Below are positions 9,857 to 22,775 of a stretch of DNA of 64,000 nt, piece after piece. The DNA comes from Cucumis sativus (Eukaryota; Streptophyta; Magnoliopsida; Cucurbitales; Cucurbitaceae). Both the position numbers and the translations under genes were made by a program. The notes beneath the pieces are model-generated. The model was not told the origin of the DNA. It was given only the letters and a program-made list of their open reading frames with translations, and searched no databases. The stretch lies in the NCBI RefSeq assembly GCF_000004075.3, contig NC_026658.2, forward strand, positions 1 through 64,000, given 5' to 3'. Numbering within the stretch: the stretch's first letter is position 1; each line of letters starts with the position of its first letter.

Positions 9857-12800
9857 ATCATCGGCCTAAAGAGGTTGCACAAGATCAAAGAAACACAACT
9901 AGTCCATTGGAAGAAAAGTATTGGGACGAAAATAAAAACTGAGTCCGGGCATCTCCGAGCGGTTCTTGTGGGAAAAAACTTTGATATTACTCAGAGTGAG
10001 GCCTCCTAGTAGTTATCTGTGAATTTTCGGGACGTTTCTCACATGGTTAAAAATCGGCCGATTTTTCGTATGGTAAAGCCTTGGCCATTTTTGGACCGTT
10101 TTTGGCGCAACCGTTGTGCACCCCGAACGAGCCCCACCCGACCCCTAGGCCCTGGGCTTTTTTTCTGTGTCGTACTGGGTGCAATATAGATGGGTTTCCA
10201 CACCTATCCGCGGGCTATCATCGGCCTAAAGAGGTTGCACAAGATCAAAGAAACACAACTAGTCCATTGGAAGAAAAGTATTGGGACGAAAATAAAAACT
10301 GAGTCCGGGCATCTCCGAGCGGTTCTTGTGGGAAAAAACTTTGATATTACTCAGAGTGAGGCCTCCTAGTAGTTATCTGTGAATTTTCGGGACGTTTCTC
10401 ACATGGTTAAAAATCGGCCGATTTTTCGTATGGTAAAGCCTTGGCCATTTTTGGACCGTTTTTGGCGCAACCGTTGTGCACCCCGAACGAGCCCCACCCG
10501 ACCCCTAGGCCCTGGGCTTTTTTTCTGTGTCGTACCGGGTGCAATATAGATGGGTTTCCACACCTATCAGCGGGCTATCATCGGCCTAAAGAGGTTGCAC
10601 AAGATCAAAGAAACACAACTAGTCCATTGGAAGAAAAGTATTGGGACGAAAATAAAAACTGAGTCCGGGCATCTCCGAGCGGTTCTTGTGGGAAAAAACT
10701 TTGATATTACTCAGAGTGAGGCCTCCTAGTAGTTATCTGTGAATTTTCGGGACGTTTCTCACATGGTTAAAAATCGGCCGATTTTTCGTATGGTAAAGCC
10801 TTGGCCATTTTTGGACCGTTTTTGGCGCAACCGTTGTGCACCCCGAACGAGCCCCACCCGACCCCTAGGCCCTGGGCTTTTTTTCTGTGTCGTACTGGGT
10901 GCAATATAGATGGGTTTCCACACCTATCCGCGGGCTATCATCGGCCTAAAGAGGTTGCACAAGATCAAAGAAACACAACTAGTCCATTGGAAGAAAAGTA
11001 TTGGGACGAAAATAAAAACTGAGTCCGGGCATCTCCGAGCGGTTCTTGTGGGAAAAAACTTTGATATTACTCAGAGTGAGGCCTCCTAGTAGTTATCTGT
11101 GAATTTTCGGGACGTTTCTCACATGGTTAAAAATCGGCCGATTTTTCGTATGGTAAAGCCTTGGCCATTTTTGGACCGTTTTTGGCGCAACCGTTGTGCA
11201 CCCCGAACGAGCCCCACCCGACCCCTAGGCCCTGGGCTTTTTTTCTGTGTCGTACTGGGTGCAATATAGATGGGTTTCCACACCTATCCGCGGGCTATCA
11301 TCGGCCTAAAGAGGTTGCACAAGATCAAAGAAACACAACTAGTCCATTGGAAGAAAAGTATTGGGACGAAAATAAAAACTGAGTCCGGGCATCTCCGAGC
11401 GGTTCTTGTGGGAAAAAACTTTGATATTACTCAGAGTGAGGCCTCCTAGTAGTTATCTGTGAATTTTCGGGACGTTTCTCACATGGTTAAAAATCGGCCG
11501 ATTTTTCGTATGGTAAAGCCTTGGCCATTTTTGGACCGTTTTTGGCGCAACCGTTGTGCACCCCGAACGAGCCCCACCCGACCCCTAGGCCCTGGGCTTT
11601 TTTTCTGTGTCGTACTGGGTGCAATATAGATGGGTTTCCACACCTATCCGCGGGCTATCATCGGCCTAAAGAGGTTGCACAAGATCAAAGAAACACAACT
11701 AGTCCATTGGAAGAAAAGTATTGGGACGAAAATAAAAACTGAGTCCGGGCATCTCCGAGCGGTTCTTGTGGGAAAAAACTTTGATATTACTCAGAGTGAG
11801 GCCTCCTAGTAGTTATCTGTGAATTTTCGGGACGTTTCTCACATGGTTAAAAATCGGCCGATTTTTCGTATGGTAAAGCCTTGGCCATTTTTGGACCGTT
11901 TTTGGCGCAACCGTTGTGCACCCCGAACGAGCCCCACCCGACCCCTAGGCCCTGGGCTTTTTTTCTGTGTCGTACTGGGTGCAATATAGATGGGTTTCCA
12001 CACCTATCCGCGGGCTATCATCGGCCTAAAGAGGTTGCACAAGATCAAAGAAACACAACTAGTCCATTGGAAGAAAAGTATTGGGACGAAAATAAAAACT
12101 GAGTCCGGGCATCTCCGAGCGGTTCTTGTGGGAAAAAACTTTGATATTACTCAGAGTGAGGCCTCCTAGTAGTTATCTGTGAATTTTCGGGACGTTTCTC
12201 ACATGGTTAAAAATCGGCCGATTTTTCGTATGGTAAAGCCTTGGCCATTTTTGGACCGTTTTTGGCGCAACCGTTGTGCACCCCGAACGAGCCCCACCCG
12301 ACCCCTAGGCCCTGGGCTTTTTTTCTGTGTCGTACTGGGTGCAATATAGATGGGTTTCCACACCTATCCGCGGGCTATCATCGGCCTAAAGAGGTTGCAC
12401 AAGATCAAAGAAACACAACTAGTCCATTGGAAGAAAAGTATTGGGACGAAAATAAAAACTGAGTCCGGGCATCTCCGAGCGGTTCTTGTGGGAAAAAACT
12501 TTGATATTACTCAGAGTGAGGCCTCCTAGTAGTTATCTGTGAATTTTCGGGACGTTTCTCACATGGTTAAAAATCGGCCGATTTTTCGTATGGTAAAGCC
12601 TTGGCCATTTTTGGACCGTTTTTGGCGCAACCGTTGTGCACCCCGAACGAGCCCCACCCGACCCCTAGGCCCTGGGCTTTTTTTCTGTGTCGTACTGGGT
12701 GCAATATAGATGGGTTTCCACACCTATCCGCGGGCTATCATCGGCCTAAAGAGGTTGCACAAGATCAAAGAAACACAACTAGTCCATTGGAAGAAAAGTA

Positions 12801-15800
12801 TTGGGACGAAAATAAAAACTGAGTCCGGGCATCTCCGAGCGGTTCTTGTGGGAAAAAACTTTGATATTACTCAGAGTGAGGCCTCCTAGTAGTTATCTGT
12901 GAATTTTCGGGACGTTTCTCACATGGTTAAAAATCGGCCGATTTTTCGTATGGTAAAGCCTTGGCCATTTTTGGACCGTTTTTGGCGCAACCGTTGTGCA
13001 CCCCGAACGAGCCCCACCCGACCCCTAGGCCCTGGGCTTTTTTTCTGTGTCGTACTGGGTGCAATATAGATGGGTTTCCACACCTATCCGCGGGCTATCA
13101 TCGGCCTAAAGAGGTTGCACAAGATCAAAGAAACACAACTAGTCCATTGGAAGAAAAGTATTGGGACGAAAATAAAAACTGAGTCCGGGCATCTCCGAGC
13201 GGTTCTTGTGGGAAAAAACTTTGATATTACTCAGAGTGAGGCCTCCTAGTAGTTATCTGTGAATTTTCGGGACGTTTCTCACATGGTTAAAAATCGGCCG
13301 ATTTTTCGTATGGTAAAGCCTTGGCCATTTTTGGACCGTTTTTGGCGCAACCGTTGTGCACCCCGAACGAGCCCCACCCGACCCCTAGGCCCTGGGCTTT
13401 TTTTCTGTGTCGTACTGGGTGCAATATAGATGGGTTTCCACACCTATCCGCGGGCTATCATCGGCCTAAAGAGGTTGCACAAGATCAAAGAAACACAACT
13501 AGTCCATTGGAAGAAAAGTATTGGGACGAAAATAAAAACTGAGTCCGGGCATCTCCGAGCGGTTCTTGTGGGAAAAAACTTTGATATTACTCAGAGTGAG
13601 GCCTCCTAGTAGTTATCTGTGAATTTTCGGGACGTTTCTCACATGGTTAAAAATCGGCCGATTTTTCGTATGGTAAAGCCTTGGCCATTTTTGGACCGTT
13701 TTTGGCGCAACCGTTGTGCACCCCGAACGAGCCCCACCCGACCCCTAGGCCCTGGGCTTTTTTTCTGTGTCGTACTGGGTGCAATATAGATGGGTTTCCA
13801 CACCTATCCGCGGGCTATCATCGGCCTAAAGAGGTTGCACAAGATCAAAGAAACACAACTAGTCCATTGGAAGAAAAGTATTGGGACGAAAATAAAAACT
13901 GAGTCCGGGCATCTCCGAGCGGTTCTTGTGGGAAAAAACTTTGATATTACTCAGAGTGAGGCCTCCTAGTAGTTATCTGTGAATTTTCGGGACGTTTCTC
14001 ACATGGTTAAAAATCGGCCGATTTTTCGTATGGTAAAGCCTTGGCCATTTTTGGACCGTTTTTGGCGCAACCGTTGTGCACCCCGAACGAGCCCCACCCG
14101 ACCCCTAGGCCCTGGGCTTTTTTTCTGTGTCGTACTGGGTGCAATATAGATGGGTTTCCACACCTATCCGCGGGCTATCATCGGCCTAAAGAGGTTGCAC
14201 AAGATCAAAGAAACACAACTAGTCCATTGGAAGAAAAGTATTGGGACGAAAATAAAAACTGAGTCCGGGCATCTCCGAGCGGTTCTTGTGGGAAAAAACT
14301 TTGATATTACTCAGAGTGAGGCCTCCTAGTAGTTATCTGTGAATTTTCGGGACGTTTCTCACATGGTTAAAAATCGGCCGATTTTTCGTATGGTAAAGCC
14401 TTGGCCATTTTTGGACCGTTTTTGGCGCAACCGTTGTGCACCCCGAACGAGCCCCACCCGACCCCTAGGCCCTGGGCTTTTTTTCTGTGTCGTACTGGGT
14501 GCAATATAGATGGGTTTCCACACCTATCCGCGGGCTATCATCGGCCTAAAGAGGTTGCACAAGATCAAAGAAACACAACTAGTCCATTGGAAGAAAAGTA
14601 TTGGGACGAAAATAAAAACTGAGTCCGGGCATCTCCGAGCGGTTCTTGTGGGAAAAAACTTTGATATTACTCAGAGTGAGGCCTCCTAGTAGTTATCTGT
14701 GAATTTTCGGGACGTTTCTCACATGGTTAAAAATCGGCCGATTTTTCGTATGGTAAAGCCTTGGCCATTTTTGGACCGTTTTTGGCGCAACCGTTGTGCA
14801 CCCCGAACGAGCCCCACCCGACCCCTAGGCCCTGGGCTTTTTTTCTGTGTCGTACTGGGTGCAATATAGATGGGTTTCCACACCTATCCGCGGGCTATCA
14901 TCGGCCTAAAGAGGTTGCACAAGATCAAAGAAACACAACTAGTCCATTGGAAGAAAAGTATTGGGACGAAAATAAAAACTGAGTCCGGGCATCTCCGAGC
15001 GGTTCTTGTGGGAAAAAACTTTGATATTACTCAGAGTGAGGCCTCCTAGTAGTTATCTGTGAATTTTCGGGACGTTTCTCACATGGTTAAAAATCGGCCG
15101 ATTTTTCGTATGGTAAAGCCTTGGCCATTTTTGGACCGTTTTTGGCGCAACCGTTGTGCACCCCGAACGAGCCCCACCCGACCCCTAGGCCCTGGGCTTT
15201 TTTTCTGTGTCGTACTGGGTGCAATATAGATGGGTTTCCACACCTATCCGCGGGCTATCATCGGCCTAAAGAGGTTGCACAAGATCAAAGAAACACAACT
15301 AGTCCATTGGAAGAAAAGTATTGGGACGAAAATAAAAACTGAGTCCGGGCATCTCCGAGCGGTTCTTGTGGGAAAAAACTTTGATATTACTCAGAGTGAG
15401 GCCTCCTAGTAGTTATCTGTGAATTTTCGGGACGTTTCTCACATGGTTAAAAATCGGCCGATTTTTCGTATGGTAAAGCCTTGGCCATTTTTGGACCGTT
15501 TTTGGCGCAACCGTTGTGCACCCCGAACGAGCCCCACCCGACCCCTAGGCCCTGGGCTTTTTTTCTGTGTCGTACTGGGTGCAATATAGATGGGTTTCCA
15601 CACCTATCCGCGGGCTATCATCGGCCTAAAGAGGTTGCACAAGATCAAAGAAACACAACTAGTCCATTGGAAGAAAAGTATTGGGACGAAAATAAAAACT
15701 GAGTCCGGGCATCTCCGAGCGGTTCTTGTGGGAAAAAACTTTGATATTACTCAGAGTGAGGCCTCCTAGTAGTTATCTGTGAATTTTCGGGACGTTTCTC

Positions 15801-18800
15801 ACATGGTTAAAAATCGGCCGATTTTTCGTATGGTAAAGCCTTGGCCATTTTTGGACCGTTTTTGGCGCAACCGTTGTGCACCCCGAACGAGCCCCACCCG
15901 ACCCCTAGGCCCTGGGCTTTTTTTCTGTGTCGTACTGGGTGCAATATAGATGGGTTTCCACACCTATCCGCGGGCTATCATCGGCCTAAAGAGGTTGCAC
16001 AAGATCAAAGAAACACAACTAGTCCATTGGAAGAAAAGTATTGGGACGAAAATAAAAACTGAGTCCGGGCATCTCCGAGCGGTTCTTGTGGGAAAAAACT
16101 TTGATATTACTCAGAGTGAGGCCTCCTAGTAGTTATCTGTGAATTTTCGGGACGTTTCTCACATGGTTAAAAATCGGCCGATTTTTCGTATGGTAAAGCC
16201 TTGGCCATTTTTGGACCGTTTTTGGCGCAACCGTTGTGCACCCCGAACGAGCCCCACCCGACCCCTAGGCCCTGGGCTTTTTTTCTGTGTCGTACTGGGT
16301 GCAATATAGATGGGTTTCCACACCTATCCGCGGGCTATCATCGGCCTAAAGAGGTTGCACAAGATCAAAGAAACACAACTAGTCCATTGGAAGAAAAGTA
16401 TTGGGACGAAAATAAAAACTGAGTCCGGGCATCTCCGAGCGGTTCTTGTGGGAAAAAACTTTGATATTACTCAGAGTGAGGCCTCCTAGTAGTTATCTGT
16501 GAATTTTCGGGACGTTTCTCACATGGTTAAAAATCGGCCGATTTTTCGTATGGTAAAGCCTTGGCCATTTTTGGACCGTTTTTGGCGCAACCGTTGTGCA
16601 CCCCGAACGAGCCCCACCCGACCCCTAGGCCCTGGGCTTTTTTTCTGTGTCGTACTGGGTGCAATATAGATGGGTTTCCACACCTATCCGCGGGCTATCA
16701 TCGGCCTAAAGAGGTTGCACAAGATCAAAGAAACACAACTAGTCCATTGGAAGAAAAGTATTGGGACGAAAATAAAAACTGAGTCCGGGCATCTCCGAGC
16801 GGTTCTTGTGGGAAAAAACTTTGATATTACTCAGAGTGAGGCCTCCTAGTAGTTATCTGTGAATTTTCGGGACGTTTCTCACATGGTTAAAAATCGGCCG
16901 ATTTTTCGTATGGTAAAGCCTTGGCCATTTTTGGACCGTTTTTGGCGCAACCGTTGTGCACCCCGAACGAGCCCCACCCGACCCCTAGGCCCTGGGCTTT
17001 TTTTCTGTGTCGTACTGGGTGCAATATAGATGGGTTTCCACACCTATCCGCGGGCTATCATCGGCCTAAAGAGGTTGCACAAGATCAAAGAAACACAACT
17101 AGTCCATTGGAAGAAAAGTATTGGGACGAAAATAAAAACTGAGTCCGGGCATCTCCGAGCGGTTCTTGTGGGAAAAAACTTTGATATTACTCAGAGTGAG
17201 GCCTCCTAGTAGTTATCTGTGAATTTTCGGGACGTTTCTCACATGGTTAAAAATCGGCCGATTTTTCGTATGGTAAAGCCTTGGCCATTTTTGGACCGTT
17301 TTTGGCGCAACCGTTGTGCACCCCGAACGAGCCCCACCCGACCCCTAGGCCCTGGGCTTTTTTTCTGTGTCGTACTGGGTGCAATATAGATGGGTTTCCA
17401 CACCTATCCGCGGGCTATCATCGGCCTAAAGAGGTTGCACAAGATCAAAGAAACACAACTAGTCCATTGGAAGAAAAGTATTGGGACGAAAATAAAAACT
17501 GAGTCCGGGCATCTCCGAGCGGTTCTTGTGGGAAAAAACTTTGATATTACTCAGAGTGAGGCCTCCTAGTAGTTATCTGTGAATTTTCGGGACGTTTCTC
17601 ACATGGTTAAAAATCGGCCGATTTTTCGTATGGTAAAGCCTTGGCCATTTTTGGACCGTTTTTGGCGCAACCGTTGTGCACCCCGAACGAGCCCCACCCG
17701 ACCCCTAGGCCCTGGGCTTTTTTTCTGTGTCGTACTGGGTGCAATATAGATGGGTTTCCACACCTATCCGCGGGCTATCATCGGCCTAAAGAGGTTGCAC
17801 AAGATCAAAGAAACACAACTAGTCCATTGGAAGAAAAGTATTGGGACGAAAATAAAAACTGAGTCCGGGCATCTCCGAGCGGTTCTTGTGGGAAAAAACT
17901 TTGATATTACTCAGAGTGAGGCCTCCTAGTAGTTATCTGTGAATTTTCGGGACGTTTCTCACATGGTTAAAAATCGGCCGATTTTTCGTATGGTAAAGCC
18001 TTGGCCATTTTTGGACCGTTTTTGGCGCAACCGTTGTGCACCCCGAACGAGCCCCACCCGACCCCTAGGCCCTGGGCTTTTTTTCTGTGTCGTACTGGGT
18101 GCAATATAGATGGGTTTCCACACCTATCCGCGGGCTATCATCGGCCTAAAGAGGTTGCACAAGATCAAAGAAACACAACTAGTCCATTGGAAGAAAAGTA
18201 TTGGGACGAAAATAAAAACTGAGTCCGGGCATCTCCGAGCGGTTCTTGTGGGAAAAAACTTTGATATTACTCAGAGTGAGGCCTCCTAGTAGTTATCTGT
18301 GAATTTTCGGGACGTTTCTCACATGGTTAAAAATCGGCCGATTTTTCGTATGGTAAAGCCTTGGCCATTTTTGGACCGTTTTTGGCGCAACCGTTGTGCA
18401 CCCCGAACGAGCCCCACCCGACCCCTAGGCCCTGGGCTTTTTTTCTGTGTCGTACTGGGTGCAATATAGATGGGTTTCCACACCTATCCGCGGGCTATCA
18501 TCGGCCTAAAGAGGTTGCACAAGATCAAAGAAACACAACTAGTCCATTGGAAGAAAAGTATTGGGACGAAAATAAAAACTGAGTCCGGGCATCTCCGAGC
18601 GGTTCTTGTGGGAAAAAACTTTGATATTACTCAGAGTGAGGCCTCCTAGTAGTTATCTGTGAATTTTCGGGACGTTTCTCACATGGTTAAAAATCGGCCG
18701 ATTTTTCGTATGGTAAAGCCTTGGCCATTTTTGGACCGTTTTTGGCGCAACCGTTGTGCACCCCGAACGAGCCCCACCCGACCCCTAGGCCCTGGGCTTT

Positions 18801-21800
18801 TTTTCTGTGTCGTACTGGGTGCAATATAGATGGGTTTCCACACCTATCCGCGGGCTATCATCGGCCTAAAGAGGTTGCACAAGATCAAAGAAACACAACT
18901 AGTCCATTGGAAGAAAAGTATTGGGACGAAAATAAAAACTGAGTCCGGGCATCTCCGAGCGGTTCTTGTGGGAAAAAACTTTGATATTACTCAGAGTGAG
19001 GCCTCCTAGTAGTTATCTGTGAATTTTCGGGACGTTTCTCACATGGTTAAAAATCGGCCGATTTTTCGTATGGTAAAGCCTTGGCCATTTTTGGACCGTT
19101 TTTGGCGCAACCGTTGTGCACCCCGAACGAGCCCCACCCGACCCCTAGGCCCTGGGCTTTTTTTCTGTGTCGTACTGGGTGCAATATAGATGGGTTTCCA
19201 CACCTATCCGCGGGCTATCATCGGCCTAAAGAGGTTGCACAAGATCAAAGAAACACAACTAGTCCATTGGAAGAAAAGTATTGGGACGAAAATAAAAACT
19301 GAGTCCGGGCATCTCCGAGCGGTTCTTGTGGGAAAAAACTTTGATATTACTCAGAGTGAGGCCTCCTAGTAGTTATCTGTGAATTTTCGGGACGTTTCTC
19401 ACATGGTTAAAAATCGGCCGATTTTTCGTATGGTAAAGCCTTGGCCATTTTTGGACCGTTTTTGGCGCAACCGTTGTGCACCCCGAACGAGCCCCACCCG
19501 ACCCCTAGGCCCTGGGCTTTTTTTCTGTGTCGTACTGGGTGCAATATAGATGGGTTTCCACACCTATCCGCGGGCTATCATCGGCCTAAAGAGGTTGCAC
19601 AAGATCAAAGAAACACAACTAGTCCATTGGAAGAAAAGTATTGGGACGAAAATAAAAACTGAGTCCGGGCATCTCCGAGCGGTTCTTGTGGGAAAAAACT
19701 TTGATATTACTCAGAGTGAGGCCTCCTAGTAGTTATCTGTGAATTTTCGGGACGTTTCTCACATGGTTAAAAATCGGCCGATTTTTCGTATGGTAAAGCC
19801 TTGGCCATTTTTGGACCGTTTTTGGCGCAACCGTTGTGCACCCCGAACGAGCCCCACCCGACCCCTAGGCCCTGGGCTTTTTTTCTGTGTCGTACTGGGT
19901 GCAATATAGATGGGTTTCCACACCTATCCGCGGGCTATCATCGGCCTAAAGAGGTTGCACAAGATCAAAGAAACACAACTAGTCCATTGGAAGAAAAGTA
20001 TTGGGACGAAAATAAAAACTGAGTCCGGGCATCTCCGAGCGGTTCTTGTGGGAAAAAACTTTGATATTACTCAGAGTGAGGCCTCCTAGTAGTTATCTGT
20101 GAATTTTCGGGACGTTTCTCACATGGTTAAAAATCGGCCGATTTTTCGTATGGTAAAGCCTTGGCCATTTTTGGACCGTTTTTGGCGCAACCGTTGTGCA
20201 CCCCGAACGAGCCCCACCCGACCCCTAGGCCCTGGGCTTTTTTTCTGTGTCGTACTGGGTGCAATATAGATGGGTTTCCACACCTATCCGCGGGCTATCA
20301 TCGGCCTAAAGAGGTTGCACAAGATCAAAGAAACACAACTAGTCCATTGGAAGAAAAGTATTGGGACGAAAATAAAAACTGAGTCCGGGCATCTCCGAGC
20401 GGTTCTTGTGGGAAAAAACTTTGATATTACTCAGAGTGAGGCCTCCTAGTAGTTATCTGTGAATTTTCGGGACGTTTCTCACATGGTTAAAAATCGGCCG
20501 ATTTTTCGTATGGTAAAGCCTTGGCCATTTTTGGACCGTTTTTGGCGCAACCGTTGTGCACCCCGAACGAGCCCCACCCGACCCCTAGGCCCTGGGCTTT
20601 TTTTCTGTGTCGTACTGGGTGCAATATAGATGGGTTTCCACACCTATCCGCGGGCTATCATCGGCCTAAAGAGGTTGCACAAGATCAAAGAAACACAACT
20701 AGTCCATTGGAAGAAAAGTATTGGGACGAAAATAAAAACTGAGTCCGGGCATCTCCGAGCGGTTCTTGTGGGAAAAAACTTTGATATTACTCAGAGTGAG
20801 GCCTCCTAGTAGTTATCTGTGAATTTTCGGGACGTTTCTCACATGGTTAAAAATCGGCCGATTTTTCGTATGGTAAAGCCTTGGCCATTTTTGGACCGTT
20901 TTTGGCGCAACCGTTGTGCACCCCGAACGAGCCCCACCCGACCCCTAGGCCCTGGGCTTTTTTTCTGTGTCGTACTGGGTGCAATATAGATGGGTTTCCA
21001 CACCTATCCGCGGGCTATCATCGGCCTAAAGAGGTTGCACAAGATCAAAGAAACACAACTAGTCCATTGGAAGAAAAGTATTGGGACGAAAATAAAAACT
21101 GAGTCCGGGCATCTCCGAGCGGTTCTTGTGGGAAAAAACTTTGATATTACTCAGAGTGAGGCCTCCTAGTAGTTATCTGTGAATTTTCGGGACGTTTCTC
21201 ACATGGTTAAAAATCGGCCGATTTTTCGTATGGTAAAGCCTTGGCCATTTTTGGACCGTTTTTGGCGCAACCGTTGTGCACCCCGAACGAGCCCCACCCG
21301 ACCCCTAGGCCCTGGGCTTTTTTTCTGTGTCGTACTGGGTGCAATATAGATGGGTTTCCACACCTATCCGCGGGCTATCATCGGCCTAAAGAGGTTGCAC
21401 AAGATCAAAGAAACACAACTAGTCCATTGGAAGAAAAGTATTGGGACGAAAATAAAAACTGAGTCCGGGCATCTCCGAGCGGTTCTTGTGGGAAAAAACT
21501 TTGATATTACTCAGAGTGAGGCCTCCTAGTAGTTATCTGTGAATTTTCGGGACGTTTCTCACATGGTTAAAAATCGGCCGATTTTTCGTATGGTAAAGCC
21601 TTGGCCATTTTTGGACCGTTTTTGGCGCAACCGTTGTGCACCCCGAACGAGCCCCACCCGACCCCTAGGCCCTGGGCTTTTTTTCTGTGTCGTACTGGGT
21701 GCAATATAGATGGGTTTCCACACCTATCCGCGGGCTATCATCGGCCTAAAGAGGTTGCACAAGATCAAAGAAACACAACTAGTCCATTGGAAGAAAAGTA

Positions 21801-22775
21801 TTGGGACGAAAATAAAAACTGAGTCCGGGCATCTCCGAGCGGTTCTTGTGGGAAAAAACTTTGATATTACTCAGAGTGAGGCCTCCTAGTAGTTATCTGT
21901 GAATTTTCGGGACGTTTCTCACATGGTTAAAAATCGGCCGATTTTTCGTATGGTAAAGCCTTGGCCATTTTTGGACCGTTTTTGGCGCAACCGTTGTGCA
22001 CCCCGAACGAGCCCCACCCGACCCCTAGGCCCTGGGCTTTTTTTCTGTGTCGTACTGGGTGCAATATAGATGGGTTTCCACACCTATCCGCGGGCTATCA
22101 TCGGCCTAAAGAGGTTGCACAAGATCAAAGAAACACAACTAGTCCATTGGAAGAAAAGTATTGGGACGAAAATAAAAACTGAGTCCGGGCATCTCCGAGC
22201 GGTTCTTGTGGGAAAAAACTTTGATATTACTCAGAGTGAGGCCTCCTAGTAGTTATCTGTGAATTTTCGGGACGTTTCTCACATGGTTAAAAATCGGCCG
22301 ATTTTTCGTATGGTAAAGCCTTGGCCATTTTTGGACCGTTTTTGGCGCAACCGTTGTGCACCCCGAACGAGCCCCACCCGACCCCTAGGCCCTGGGCTTT
22401 TTTTCTGTGTCGTACTGGGTGCAATATAGATGGGTTTCCACACCTATCCGCGGGCTATCATCGGCCTAAAGAGGTTGCACAAGATCAAAGAAACACAACT
22501 AGTCCATTGGAAGAAAAGTATTGGGACGAAAATAAAAACTGAGTCCGGGCATCTCCGAGCGGTTCTTGTGGGAAAAAACTTTGATATTACTCAGAGTGAG
22601 GCCTCCTAGTAGTTATCTGTGAATTTTCGGGACGTTTCTCACATGGTTAAAAATCGGCCGATTTTTCGTATGGTAAAGCCTTGGCCATTTTTGGACCGTT
22701 TTTGGCGCAACCGTTGTGCACCCCGAACGAGCCCCACCCGACCCCTAGGCCCTGGGCTTTTTTTCTGTGTCGTAC
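9857..22775. repeat. 360-bp satellite tandem array, ~35.9 copies
   Basis: Head-to-tail tandem repeat with an exact 360-bp period: 35 full units plus a final 319-bp part. By eye the units are identical except for two substitutions in one unit (T to C at 10536, C to A at 10569). No indels are seen. Each monomer contains an 18-bp perfect palindrome (first at 10049-10066), a T-run in GGGCTTTTTTTCTG, and GC-rich and AT-rich halves. 360 bp is about two nucleosome repeats, as is common for plant satellites. Cucumber type IV satellite is reported as 360 bp and the melon centromere repeat as about 350 bp; I cannot tell from memory whether this is either. The 73-codon open frame in each unit begins at TTG and is not called as a gene. 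Confidence 0.98.

Noticed and set aside
10081..22542. Identical 73-codon open frames, one per satellite unit
   Set aside because: Each starts at TTG rather than ATG, has no ribosomal or promoter context and no recognisable domain. It repeats only because the unit is 360 bp, a multiple of three. The two variant bases are synonymous in this frame, but two events are too few to mean anything.
9857..22775. CRISPR-like regular repeats
   Set aside because: The whole 360-bp period is repeated with no unique spacers, in a plant genome. It is a satellite.
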